This document shows positions 36,186 to 45,323 of a stretch of DNA of 64,000 nucleotides, one piece after another; within the stretch, counting starts at the first letter, position 1; the number at the start of each line of letters is the position of its first letter. Position numbers and translations under genes: made by a program. Source of the stretch: Phaeospirillum tilakii (lineage in GTDB: Bacteria > Pseudomonadota > Alphaproteobacteria > Rhodospirillales > Magnetospirillaceae); the NCBI RefSeq assembly GCF_042683125.1, contig NZ_JBHUIY010000004.1, forward strand, positions 95,680-159,679, written 5' to 3'. The notes below the pieces were generated by a model that saw only the letters and a program-made list of their open reading frames with translations, was not told the origin of the DNA and ran no database searches.

Positions 36186-37109
36186 TCACCCCAGCAGGAA
36201 GTCGTCGTGGACCTGCTGGGCCAGCTTGGTGTTGGTTTCGAGGAAATCGACCACGAAGCGGTCGAGCCCGCGCGCCAGCAACTGATCGAGCCGGCCGTAA
36301 TGGATTCCGGCATGGGCCGCCCCGGCGAGGCGGGCGCATTCCGCCTCGGGGTTGAACCGCTCCAGCAGGTCGTGAACCTGATTGAGGCAGGCATGCAGCG
36401 AGCGCGGCAACGCCGCCTGCATCACCAGCAGATCGGCCGCCAGCAGCGGGGTGACGTCGCCGCCATGGACGGTGCGGAAGGCGCGGAAGGCGCTGACCGA
36501 GCGCAGCACTGCCGCCCAGTGCAACTGGTCGTCGGCATCGACCTCGGTGCGGTCGGGCTGGACCCCGGCGGCGCGCACTCCGAGCAGGCGGGCGGTGTTG
36601 TCGGCGCGTTCCAGCGCGGTGCCGAGGCGGATGAACATGTCGGCCTCGTCGCGCAGCATGGTGCCGTAGCTGATGCCGCGGAACTGGTGGGCGCGCTCGC
36701 GCACCCATTCGCAGAAGGCGATCAGCCCCTGCTCGCGCAGGCGGGGGCCGTCGATGCCGCGTGCCTCCAGCCAGGTGCCGTTGATCGATTCCCACAGCTC
36801 GGCCGGGATTACGCTGCGCACGGCGTGGGCGTTCTCGCGCGCGGCGCGCAGGCAGGCATGGATCGAGGACGGGTTGCCCGGGTCGAGCACGGCGAAATCG
36901 ATCACCGCCCCGGCCGAGGGGGTGCCGAAGCGGGCGATGAATTCCTCCTCGCCGCCGGCGATGGTCAGCACCGGCTGCCAGGGGGCGACCCGCTCGCCGC
37001 CAGCCGACAGCGACAGGCGGTTGGCGACCTCGATGAAGCGGGTGATGTTCTCCGCCCGCTCCATGTAGCGGCTCAGCCAGTAGAAATGGTCGGCGGTGCG
37101 GCTCAGCAT
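36186..37109 (-). CDS. Alpha-E domain-containing protein
   Basis: 307 residues, mostly helical. MLSRTADHFYWLSRYMERAENITRF is the diagnostic N-terminus of the 'alpha-E' family, with ENAHAVRSVIPAELWESIN and REQGLIAFCEWV later. It overlaps the stop of the ATP-grasp gene by 7 bp. These two form a widespread cassette usually followed by transglutaminase and protease genes, thought to make a peptide ligation/modification system. Here the cassette ends at this gene and an IS element lies 80 bp downstream. Confidence 0.87.
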   Translation of the reverse strand: MLSRTADHFYWLSRYMERAENITRFIEVANRLSLSAGGERVAPWQPVLTIAGGEEEFIARFGTPSAGAVIDFAVLDPGNPSSIHACLRAARENAHAVRSVIPAELWESINGTWLEARGIDGPRLREQGLIAFCEWVRERAHQFRGISYGTMLRDEADMFIRLGTALERADNTARLLGVRAAGVQPDRTEVDADDQLHWAAVLRSVSAFRAFRTVHGGDVTPLLAADLLVMQAALPRSLHACLNQVHDLLERFNPEAECARLAGAAHAGIHYGRLDQLLARGLDRFVVDFLETNTKLAQQVHDDFLLG

Positions 37110-38521
37110 GGGTCGTTCTCCAGCACCCAGGTATCCTTGGTTCCGCCGCCCTGCGACGAATTGACCACCAGCGAGCCCGGGCGCAGCGCCACCCGGGTCA
37201 GCCCGCCCGGCACCAGCGTCGCCGTCTCGCCCATCAGCACATAGGGGCGCAGATCGACGTGACGCGGCGCCAGTCCCTGCTCGACCAGGGTCGGCACGGT
37301 GGACAAGGCCAGGGTCGGCTGGGCGATGTAATTGGCCGGATTGGCCAGGATGCGGGCGCGGAACGCCTCGATCTCGGCCTTGCTCGAGGTCGGGCCGACC
37401 AGCATGCCGTAGCCGCCGGCGCCCTGGACCTCCTTCACCACCATCTCGTCGAGATGCTCCAGCACGTAGCGCCGCTCGTCGTCGCGTTCCAGCCGCCAGG
37501 TCGGCACGTTGGACAGGATCGGCTCCTCGCCCAGATAGAACCGGATCATGTCGGGGACGTAGATGTAGGTCGCCTTGTCGTCGGCCACCCCGGTGCCGAT
37601 CGCGTTGGTCAGCGTCACCCCCCCGGCGCGGTAGGCCGCCAGCAGCCCGCGCACGCCGAGCGCCGAATTGGGGTTGAAGGCGTCGGGATCAAGGAAATCG
37701 TCGTCGATGCGGCGATAGATCACATCGACCCGCTGCGGCCCCCGGGTGGTGCGCATGTAGACCAGATTGTCGCGCACGAACAGATCGCGGCCCTCGACCA
37801 GCTCGACCCCCATCTGTTCGGCCAGGAAGGCATGCTCGAAATAGGCGCTGTTGTAATAGCCCGGGGTCATCACCACCACGGTGGGATCACCCTCGCAGGC
37901 CGGCGGCGCCACCGAACGCAGGTTGCGCAGCAGCAGATCGGGGTAGGAATCGACCGCGGCGACGCGGTAGCGGGTCAGCAGATCGGGGAACAGCCGCATC
38001 ATCATCGCCCGGTTCTCCAGCATGTAGGAGACCCCGGACGGCGAGCGGAGGTTGTCCTCCAGCACGTAGAATTCCTTCTCGCCGGTGCGGACGATGTCGA
38101 TCCCGGCGATGTGGACATAGACGTCGCGGGCGACGTGCAGCCCCTGCATTTCCGGCCGGAACAGGCCGTTGTGGAGCACCCGCTCGGGCGGGATGATCCC
38201 GGCCTTGAGGATCTCCTGGCCGTGATAGAGATCCTTGAGGAAGGCGTTGAGCGCCCGCACCCGCTGACAGCAGCCGTCGGACAGGGTCTTCCACTCGCTG
38301 GCGGTCAGGATGCGCGGAATCGGGTCGAACGGGATCAGCCGCTCGGTCCCCTCCTGGTCGCCATAGACCGCGAAGGTGATGCCGAGCCGGCGGAACAGCG
38401 CGTCGGCCTGCTCGTTCTTGCGGGGGAGGAGATCGGGTGGCATCGACAGCAGCCAGTCTTCATAGGCCCGGAACGGCGGACGGACTCCGCCGTCGGCAGA
38501 CTTCATTTCGTCGAAGGCCAT
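37103..38521 (-). CDS. Circularly permuted ATP-grasp type 2 protein
   Basis: 472 residues. Features: FRPEMQGLHVARDVYVHIAG, the EDNLRSPSGVSYMLENR segment, VVVMTPGYYNSAYFEHAFLA, DVIYRRIDDDFLDP and VVKEVQGAGGYGMLVGP (ATP-binding). Members are predicted ATP-dependent peptide ligases. Start at ATG 38521; the frame is open well beyond, through the antisense of the divergent gene, but without homology. First gene of the pair with the alpha-E protein. Confidence 0.9.
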   Translation of the reverse strand: MAFDEMKSADGGVRPPFRAYEDWLLSMPPDLLPRKNEQADALFRRLGITFAVYGDQEGTERLIPFDPIPRILTASEWKTLSDGCCQRVRALNAFLKDLYHGQEILKAGIIPPERVLHNGLFRPEMQGLHVARDVYVHIAGIDIVRTGEKEFYVLEDNLRSPSGVSYMLENRAMMMRLFPDLLTRYRVAAVDSYPDLLLRNLRSVAPPACEGDPTVVVMTPGYYNSAYFEHAFLAEQMGVELVEGRDLFVRDNLVYMRTTRGPQRVDVIYRRIDDDFLDPDAFNPNSALGVRGLLAAYRAGGVTLTNAIGTGVADDKATYIYVPDMIRFYLGEEPILSNVPTWRLERDDERRYVLEHLDEMVVKEVQGAGGYGMLVGPTSSKAEIEAFRARILANPANYIAQPTLALSTVPTLVEQGLAPRHVDLRPYVLMGETATLVPGGLTRVALRPGSLVVNSSQGGGTKDTWVLENDPC

Positions 38522-38764
38522 CGTCGCTCCACCCTCCGTTGCGGCCGCATACCCTGCCAAGATTAACGGCTGCCCGGGTGCGGGGCAACCCATGCGCCAC
38601 CCGCTCCACCCCTTTTTGTGGGCCACGCCCACCCGGATGCCGCCCTGGCGCGGAGTCGCGGCGCGGAGGGGGAAACGGGTAGGGTAAAGGGGTTCAAGCG
38701 GCGGCGGGTTGGTGCTATATGGTCGGCCGCTTCCCCCCCTCCCAGCAGAACTGGTTCGCCCGCC

Positions 38765-40372
38765 ATGTCCACGGCACCCCTCGACTTTTCCGCCCTGCCC
38801 GAGGCCGAGCTGACCGATGACGGCGGCCGGCCGCTGGTCGCGCGCCTGTGCGTCACCGCCGACATTGCCGGCGCGGTGGCCGAGGCGGTGCGGCAGAACT
38901 GGGCGGTGATGCCGGCCGGGGGGCTGACCAGCGCGATCAAATCGTTCGATTATCCGGCCGAGGCCGCCGCCGGTTTCGCCGGGGTGGTGGCGATCCGCCC
39001 CCGCGCCGCCGCCATCCCCGAACTGGTGCCGGCCGACACCCCGCTCGAAGCCCTCGCCAGCCAGCAGATCGCGGTCGATGCCGCCGCCGGCACCGTGTCC
39101 GCCGGGGCCGGCCTGACCTTCGCCCAGGTCAACGCCGTGGTCGCCGAGCAGGTCGGCCCCAATCACCGGGTGCTGATCGACCTCACCAGCGTCGCCTCGG
39201 CCTGCGTCGGCGGGGTGATCGCCACCGGGGGGATGGGTCCGCTGCGGCTGCGCCCCTCCAACATCATCGAGGCGGTCTGCCTCGCCGACGGCGGCGCGCC
39301 GCGCCTGCTGGCGGCCGACGATCTGTGGCGGGTCGAGGGGATGCAGGGCTGGACCGGGATGGTCACCGCCGCCCGCCTGCGGCTGGTCGAGGTGGCGTCG
39401 AGCGAGTTCGGGCTGGTGCTGCCGGTGCAGGGCTCGGATACCGACAGCATCGCCGGCCTGCTGGTCTATCTGCGCCGCTGGACCCATATCGAGCTGCCGG
39501 CCGCCGGGCAGCGGCTCGGCGGCGGCGAGGGCGACATCGTCATCAACGGCATCGAGCTGGTCAGCCGCGATTCCCTGGTCGGCTTCATCGCCCATGCCGA
39601 GGAACCCGCCCGCTCCAAGGCGGAAAACCTGCTCCAGTCCTGCGATTATGCCGGCGCCGACATGCTGGCCTGCCTGACCGGCTGGTCCGAGCTGTCGATC
39701 GACGACGTGCTGATGGGGCTGCTCGATCCCGAGACCGAGACCATCGGTGGCGTGATGATCGATTTCGGCGTCGGCTTCTCCTCCGGCGCCGAGATGGAGA
39801 CCTTCCGCGCCATCCGCGAGGGCGCCCCCGACCTCGCCCGCACCCGCGCCCGCGTCAAGTCGCCCGGCAAGATCAAGCCGTGGAGCACCTCGACCGACGT
39901 CAATGTCGCCTGTCCCGGCGACAGCTCCGCCGCTGCCGCGCTGCTCGACGCCTATGCCGATTACCGTCAGGCGATCCGCGCCCTCGGCCGCGAGCTTGAC
40001 GGGGTGGTCGAGGTCGAGCTGTCGGCCTATGGGCACCTGTTTCCCGGGGGGCTCGATCCCCACCACCGCGTCACCCTGATCGCCCCGGAAGGGGCCGAGG
40101 CGGCGCTGGCCGGCGCCCGGCTCGCCGTCGCCGCCAACAAGCGCACCCTGATCCACGATCTGCTGTTCGCTGCCCAGCGCCATGGCGCCGTCATTACCGG
40201 CGGGGAGAAGGGGATGCCGTCGCTGGTCGAGATCGCCCGCGCCGCCGGGGGCGAGGGGCGGTTGCCGGACGATCTTAAGAATCGGATCGGGCAGGCGCGG
40301 CGGGCGGTGATCGAGGCGCCGGCCAATTTCACCTTCCGCGCCCCGGCGGAGTTGCGGGGCGAGGCGGCCTGA
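38765..40372 (+). CDS. FAD-binding (PCMH-type) oxidoreductase
   Basis: 535 residues. The N-terminal FAD domain shows VMPAGGLTSAIKSFDYPAE and AASGTVSAGAGLTFAQV-like features (AGAGLTFAQVNAVV), then DLTSVASACVGGVIATGGMGPLRLRPS, as in glycolate or D-lactate dehydrogenase-type enzymes. The C-terminal half contains GHLFPGGLDPHHRVTLIAPEG. Substrate not deducible. Divergent from the ATP-grasp gene with a 243-bp gap that holds no recognisable gene. Confidence 0.75.
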   Translation: MSTAPLDFSALPEAELTDDGGRPLVARLCVTADIAGAVAEAVRQNWAVMPAGGLTSAIKSFDYPAEAAAGFAGVVAIRPRAAAIPELVPADTPLEALASQQIAVDAAAGTVSAGAGLTFAQVNAVVAEQVGPNHRVLIDLTSVASACVGGVIATGGMGPLRLRPSNIIEAVCLADGGAPRLLAADDLWRVEGMQGWTGMVTAARLRLVEVASSEFGLVLPVQGSDTDSIAGLLVYLRRWTHIELPAAGQRLGGGEGDIVINGIELVSRDSLVGFIAHAEEPARSKAENLLQSCDYAGADMLACLTGWSELSIDDVLMGLLDPETETIGGVMIDFGVGFSSGAEMETFRAIREGAPDLARTRARVKSPGKIKPWSTSTDVNVACPGDSSAAAALLDAYADYRQAIRALGRELDGVVEVELSAYGHLFPGGLDPHHRVTLIAPEGAEAALAGARLAVAANKRTLIHDLLFAAQRHGAVITGGEKGMPSLVEIARAAGGEGRLPDDLKNRIGQARRAVIEAPANFTFRAPAELRGEAA

Positions 40373-40373
40373 C

Positions 40374-40425
40374 GCGGGCTCTGCCCGCACCCGCCAGGAA
40401 CCTGAGGTTCCTGGACCTCCCCAGG
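40374..40425. repeat. Family A repeat variant, half element
   Basis: GCGGGCTCTGCCCGC followed by a changed second palindrome CCAGGAACCTGAGGTTCCTGG. It exactly fills the 54-bp gap between two convergent stop codons (40372 and 40427). Same variant at 43901-43953. Confidence 0.8.
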
Positions 40426-40426
40426 G

Positions 40427-41644
40427 TTAAAAGGACAGCGCCAGGCCGGCGGTGGCGGAAAGGGCGACCACAATCCAGGGGGGTGTTCGGGTCATCGTCA
40501 GCAGGGCAAAGCCGGCGAGGGCCAGGGCCAGATCGGTCGGGGTATGGATCGTGCCGGTCCAGATCGGGTCGTACAAGGCGGCGGCCAAGAGGCCGACCAC
40601 CGTCGCGTTGATGCCTCGCATCGCCGCCTGGGCCTGCGCGCCTCGGCGCAGCTGGTGCCAGAACGGCAGCGCGGCCAGCAAAATCAGCAGGCCGGGCAGG
40701 AAGATAGACACCAGCGCCAGCGTGGCGCCGACCAGGCGGGGGGCGCCGGTCTCAACACTGGCGCCGAGATAGGCGGCGAAGGTGAACAGCGGTCCCGGCA
40801 CCGCCTGCGCCGCGCCATAGCCGGCCAGGAACCGGCCGTCATCGATCCAGCCGGGGGTGACGAACGCTTCCCGCAGCAGCGGCAGCACCACATGGCCGCC
40901 GCCGAACACCAGCGCCCCGGCGCGGTAGCAGGACTCGGCCAGCGCCAGCAACGGCGCGGCCAGAAAATGGGTCAGCAGCGGCAGCCCCACCAGCAGGGCA
41001 AGATAGGCGGCGAGGGCGGCGATCCCGACCCGGGGGGAAACCAGCGGGGTTGTCCCGTCGGGCGGGGGCGGTGTGGCGGGGCGCCGGCACAGTCGCCAGC
41101 CGGCGAGGGCACCGGCCAGGATCGCGCCGATCTGGGCCGCCGCCGAGGGCGCCGACAGGACGATCAGGCTTGCCGCCGCCGCGATCGCGGCCCGGGTCCC
41201 ATCGGGGCACAGGCTGCGCGCCATTCCCCACACCGCCTGGGCGACGATCGCCACCGCCACCAGCTTCAGCCCATGCAGCAGACCGAGGCCGAGCGGTCCG
41301 GCCAGTCGGTCGGCCAGCGCGGCGAAGGCCACCAGCAGCAGCGCCGAGGGCAGGGTGAAGCCGGCCCACGCCGCCAGCCCGCCCCAGGCGCCGGCCCGGC
41401 CGAGGCCGAGGGCGAAGCCGACCTGACTGCTGGCCGGGCCGGGCAGGAACTGGCACAGCCCGACCAGATCGGCATAGGCCGCGTCGTCGATCCAGCGGCG
41501 GCGGACAACGAATTCCTGGCGGAAATAGCCGAGATGGGCCACCGGCCCGCCGAAGCAGGTCAGTCCCAGTTTCAGGAAGGCCAGCAACACTTCGCGGGGG
41601 GTGCCGCCTCGCGGCGCGGCGTCGGGGATGGCAGCGGGCGGCAT
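40427..41644 (-). CDS. chrA: ChrA chromate transporter
   Basis: 405 residues with two homologous membrane halves. Each half has its motif: KLGLTCFGGPVAHLGYFRQEFV with GLCQFLPGPASSQVGF in the first, and GALVFGGGHVVLPLLREAFV with GYGAAQAVPGPLFTFAAYLG in the second. CHR family long-chain form, exporting chromate or a related oxyanion. Confidence 0.93.
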   Translation of the reverse strand: MPPAAIPDAAPRGGTPREVLLAFLKLGLTCFGGPVAHLGYFRQEFVVRRRWIDDAAYADLVGLCQFLPGPASSQVGFALGLGRAGAWGGLAAWAGFTLPSALLLVAFAALADRLAGPLGLGLLHGLKLVAVAIVAQAVWGMARSLCPDGTRAAIAAAASLIVLSAPSAAAQIGAILAGALAGWRLCRRPATPPPPDGTTPLVSPRVGIAALAAYLALLVGLPLLTHFLAAPLLALAESCYRAGALVFGGGHVVLPLLREAFVTPGWIDDGRFLAGYGAAQAVPGPLFTFAAYLGASVETGAPRLVGATLALVSIFLPGLLILLAALPFWHQLRRGAQAQAAMRGINATVVGLLAAALYDPIWTGTIHTPTDLALALAGFALLTMTRTPPWIVVALSATAGLALSF

Positions 41645-41800
41645 GATCCTGGGCGGGTCCTCGTCGGTCCGAGTGGGGCGCAGAATATCATCTTCCCCCG
41701 CCCCCTGGCCGATCGATTGATCATCTCCTCAAGGTAATATAACATTCGTCGAATTAGCGCGACTTTGGTCGATCTTGTCCGGGCAGTGGGGGCGAGAGGC

Positions 41801-43867
41801 ATGAGTCTTCGGCAATTGATACTGGCCAGCACTCTGGTCATCGTTGCATTCGCGATTGTGATCGCCGGGTTTCTCGCCTGGGGCGCGCTGGGCGATCTGC
41901 GGCAGGAAAAGGTGGCGGCGCGGGCTCTGGCCGCGTTTGAAACCACGCTGCGGATCGGCGGCGAGATTCCGCGCGAACGCGGCGGCTGGACCCAGGCCCT
42001 GATGCGGGAGGAGGCCGTTTCGGCCGAGACGCAGGCCGAGTTGGACAAGATGACGGCGGCGACCGACCGGTTGTTCGCGGCGGCGCTGGCGGCCTGGGAC
42101 GAGGCCGGGCTGCCCCGGGCCCGGCTGGACGCGGCGCGGGAAGCGATCGTCGCGGTGCGGACCGAGGCGCGGCGCCAGCTCCAATCGCCGAAAACCGGTC
42201 GCTCGCCCAAGGCGCTCGATACGATGGTCGATGGCTTCCGCCAGGGGCTCGGCGCGCTGGAATTGGCTGTGGCGGAGAGCTTCCGCGCCGTGGCGCTGGT
42301 GTCGTCCGACCAGATCGGGCCGATGGCCCTGGCGTTGCAGGCTCAGGACATGCGAACGATCAACGGCAACCGCTCCTCGTTGCTCGGCCTGTATGTCCGG
42401 GGTCAGCCCTTTCCGCCCGCGCGGGTCTGGGAGGCGACGGCGCAGACCGGTCAGGTCGCCCTGCTGTGGCGCCAGCTTGAACAGGGCGTGCACAATCTCG
42501 GCGACCCGCCCCACCTGACCGAGGCGCTCGATCACGTCCGGCGGACCGTGATGACCGAGGGCGAGCAGCGGTATCAGGCGGTGCTGACCGCGGCCCGTGC
42601 CGGCGAGGCGTTCGTCGAGATGGCCGCGAACGCCTGGTCGCCCTGGACCACGCCGATGCTCAACAACGTGCTGGTGCTGCGTGACGCCGCGCTCGACACC
42701 GCGCGCGAACGCAACCAATCCGCGCTGAATGACGCCTGGATCCGGCTCGACTTCGCCCTTGGGACGCTGTTGGGGGTCGTGCTGGCCTGTACCGGAGCGA
42801 TCCTGGTGTTGAGCCGTCGGGTGATCCGGCAGATCTGTCTGCTGACCGAGGCGATGGGACGCCTTGCCGAACACGATCTGACGGTCGAGATCCCCAACCG
42901 GGGCCGTGGCGACGAGATCGGGGCGATGGCGGCGGCGATGCAGGTGTTCCGCGACAACATGCGGCAGGCCGATCTGCTGAAGGTCGAACAGGAAACCGCC
43001 CTGGCGGCGCGGATGCAGCGCGCCGCGGCGATCGAGACGCTGAGCAGTGCCTTCGACCAGAAGGTGTCGCAATTGTTGGCGATGGTGTCCGAGGCCTGTG
43101 TCGAGATGGATTCAACCGCGCGGGTCCTGTCGGTCAGTGCCGAACGGACCTCCAGCCAATCGACCGCGGTGGCGGCGGCGACCGAGCTGGCTTCGGCCAA
43201 TGTGCAGACCGTGGCCGCGGCGGTCGAACAATTGTCGGCCTCGATCGCCGAGATCGCCCATCAGGTCGAGCAGTCGAACCTGGTCTCGGGCAACGCCGCC
43301 GACGAGGCCACCCGGACCGACACCACCGTCCAGAGCCTGGCGGAAAGCTCGGCCCGGATCGGGATCGTCGTCAGTCTGATCCAGGACATTGCCGCCCAGA
43401 CCAACCTGCTGGCCTTGAACGCCACCATCGAGGCGGCGCGGGCCGGCGAGGCCGGCAAGGGTTTCGCCGTCGTCGCGGGCGAGGTCAAGCATCTCGCCAA
43501 CCAGACCGCCCGCGCCACCGAGGAGATCGTCGGCCAGATCAGCGCGGTGCAGGGCGCGACAGAACAGGTGGTGGCGGCGATCGCCCGGATCATCGCCCGG
43601 ATCGGCGATGTCTGCCAGATTTCGATGGCGATCGGCGCGGCGGTGCAGCAGCAATCGGTCGCTACCACCGAGATCGCCCGCTCGGTCCAGCAGGCGGCCG
43701 GCGGCACTCGTGAAATCGCCAGCAACATTGCCGGCGTCAACCATGCCGCCGCCGAGACCGGCACCGCCTCGCGTCAGATGGTGTCGGTGTCGCAGGGCCT
43801 GTCACAGGAGGCGACCGAACTGCGCGGCGTGGTCGAATCGTTTCTCACCGGAGTCCGCGCGGTGTGA
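41801..43867 (+). CDS. Methyl-accepting chemotaxis protein
   Basis: 688 residues. Two membrane helices (about 5-30 and 320-345) enclose a ~290-residue, mostly helical periplasmic sensor domain. A HAMP segment follows (TEAMGRLAEHDLTVEI), then the signalling hairpin with DIAAQTNLLALNATIEAARA (tip region about 540-560). No CheR-binding pentapeptide at the C-terminus. Ligand unknown. ATG 41801 preferred; a TTG 12 codons earlier is in frame. Upstream AT-rich DNA probably holds the promoter. Confidence 0.9.
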   Translation: MSLRQLILASTLVIVAFAIVIAGFLAWGALGDLRQEKVAARALAAFETTLRIGGEIPRERGGWTQALMREEAVSAETQAELDKMTAATDRLFAAALAAWDEAGLPRARLDAAREAIVAVRTEARRQLQSPKTGRSPKALDTMVDGFRQGLGALELAVAESFRAVALVSSDQIGPMALALQAQDMRTINGNRSSLLGLYVRGQPFPPARVWEATAQTGQVALLWRQLEQGVHNLGDPPHLTEALDHVRRTVMTEGEQRYQAVLTAARAGEAFVEMAANAWSPWTTPMLNNVLVLRDAALDTARERNQSALNDAWIRLDFALGTLLGVVLACTGAILVLSRRVIRQICLLTEAMGRLAEHDLTVEIPNRGRGDEIGAMAAAMQVFRDNMRQADLLKVEQETALAARMQRAAAIETLSSAFDQKVSQLLAMVSEACVEMDSTARVLSVSAERTSSQSTAVAAATELASANVQTVAAAVEQLSASIAEIAHQVEQSNLVSGNAADEATRTDTTVQSLAESSARIGIVVSLIQDIAAQTNLLALNATIEAARAGEAGKGFAVVAGEVKHLANQTARATEEIVGQISAVQGATEQVVAAIARIIARIGDVCQISMAIGAAVQQQSVATTEIARSVQQAAGGTREIASNIAGVNHAAAETGTASRQMVSVSQGLSQEATELRGVVESFLTGVRAV

Positions 43868-43900
43868 TCCCGCCGGTCGCCGCGCGGGGACCAAAGTCCC

Positions 43901-43953
43901 GCGGGCTCTGCCCGCACCCGCCAGGAACCTGAGGTTCCTGAACCTCCCCGGGG
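43901..43953. repeat. Family A repeat variant, half element
   Basis: GCGGGCTCTGCCCGC plus CCAGGAACCTGAGGTTCCTG; 33 bp after the chemoreceptor stop. Confidence 0.8.
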
Positions 43954-44034
43954 GCAAACGGGACAGCAAATTGACGCATGTGTGTTAAAAGGTAAATATG
44001 AACGCGTCGCTGCGTCGTCAGTTGTAGGTTCGTC

Positions 44035-45225
44035 GTGCGTCGGGAAGACCTCTGTCACGCCGTCCGGGAGCGGCTGGTTCGTTTGCCGGAGCCATTCCAG
44101 GCCCATTACGGCGTCGTTCCCCCGCGTCTTCCCGAGGCGGCGGTGCCGTTGGGCGCCGCCCTCCGCAAGGTCGAGGAGGCGATGGCGGCGCTGGCCAGGA
44201 TCGAGGCGATCGCCGTCGAACTCAAGGATGCCTATCTGATCAGCCGCATCCTTACCCGCCGGGAAGCGGTGGCATCCTCGGCGATCGAGGGGACCAACAG
44301 CACCCTGGATGAATTGCTTGCCGTCGAGGAAACCCAGGACGAACCGGGCAAGGCGGCAACCCGTCAGGTTCGCGATTACGCCCTCGCGCTCGATGAGCTG
44401 GTGCCGGACGTGCAGCGGCTGGGCGCCACCGCTTTCTCGCTCGACCTGATCGGCAGAATGCATCAGCGGGTGATGCGGGATGATCCCGAGTACGGCGACC
44501 CTCCGGGGAGATTGCGCCAGCGGGTGGTGTGGATCGGCGGGGCTCGGGATATCGCCTATTCGAGCTTCAATCCACCGCCGCCCGACGAAGTGGCCTCCTG
44601 CCTGACCGCTCTGCTTGGCTACATGCGCGGCGAGGGGATGCAGGCCATGACCCAGGGATTGTTGACCCGGATCGCGCTGGCCCATGCCCAGTTCGAGGCG
44701 ATTCATCCTTTCCGTGACGGCAATGGCCGGGTCGGCCGCCTGCTGATCCCGCTGATGATGGTCGCCGACGGCCGTATCCCGCTCTACCTCGCCCCTTTCA
44801 TCGAGACGCGCCGGGCGGAATATTACGCCGCGCTGAAAGGCGCCCAGCAACGCCTGGACTGGGAACCCCTGGTCGGGTTTTTCGCCGAGGCGGTGATCGC
44901 CACCGTCACCGAAGTGCTGGCCACCCGCGCCGCCCTGGCCGGATTGCAGGCCGTGTGGCGGCGCCGTCGTGACTTTCGCCGGGATTCCGCCTCTGCCAGG
45001 GCCCTCGACTGGCTGCCGCATTATCCGGTGGTGACGGTCAGGCGCCTGTCCGATCTGCTGGCGGTCAGCTTCAAGAGCGCCGCCCAGGCGGTGGAGCAAC
45101 TGGCCGAGGTCGGCATCCTGACCGAACGCACCGGCCATGCCCGCAACCGCGTTTTCGCGGCGGGCGAGGCGCTGTCGATCCTCAACCGTCCTTTCGGCGC
45201 CGAACCTGTTTTACCGGAGACCTGA
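44035..45225 (+). CDS. Fic family protein
   Basis: 396 residues. The AMP-transferase motif is complete, HPFRDGNGRVGR (about 223-234), and an N-terminal inhibitory helix SSAIEGTNSTLDELL (about 80) matches the (S/T)xxxE(G/N) class II pattern. A C-terminal winged helix (VTVRRLSDLLAVSFKSAAQAV) suggests DNA binding. Such Fic proteins transfer AMP to protein hydroxyls; target unknown. The GTG start has only a weak ribosome binding site. No partner toxin or antitoxin gene adjoins. Confidence 0.87.
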   Translation: MRREDLCHAVRERLVRLPEPFQAHYGVVPPRLPEAAVPLGAALRKVEEAMAALARIEAIAVELKDAYLISRILTRREAVASSAIEGTNSTLDELLAVEETQDEPGKAATRQVRDYALALDELVPDVQRLGATAFSLDLIGRMHQRVMRDDPEYGDPPGRLRQRVVWIGGARDIAYSSFNPPPPDEVASCLTALLGYMRGEGMQAMTQGLLTRIALAHAQFEAIHPFRDGNGRVGRLLIPLMMVADGRIPLYLAPFIETRRAEYYAALKGAQQRLDWEPLVGFFAEAVIATVTEVLATRAALAGLQAVWRRRRDFRRDSASARALDWLPHYPVVTVRRLSDLLAVSFKSAAQAVEQLAEVGILTERTGHARNRVFAAGEALSILNRPFGAEPVLPET

Positions 45226-45227
45226 TC

Positions 45228-45272
45228 GGTTCCAAGGGCCTGTGGCCCTTGGCGGGTGTGGGCGGCGCCCAC
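45228..45272. repeat. Family A repeat, half element
   Basis: GGTTCCAAGGGCCTGTGGCCCTTGG followed by GTGGGCGGCGCCCAC, just after the Fic stop. Confidence 0.8.
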
Positions 45273-45303
45273 GAAAAAGCCGGGGCCTGCGAAGGCCCCG
45301 GCT
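45272..45303 (-). terminator. Rho-independent terminator after hydA
   Basis: On the minus strand AGCCGGGGCCT / AGGCCCCGGCT stem with a short loop followed by TTTTT. It lies 20 bp after the hydA stop. Confidence 0.88.
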
Positions 45304-45323
45304 CCCGACTCGAACGCCCGCCG

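Noticed and set aside
37103..40390. 1095-residue frame as one protein with the ATP-grasp gene
   Set aside because: Only the last 472 residues match the ATP-grasp family; the rest is antisense to the FAD oxidoreductase gene.
43998..44027. Nine-codon ORF just before the Fic gene as a leader peptide
   Set aside because: Too short, with no attenuator-like hairpin or codon bias to support it.
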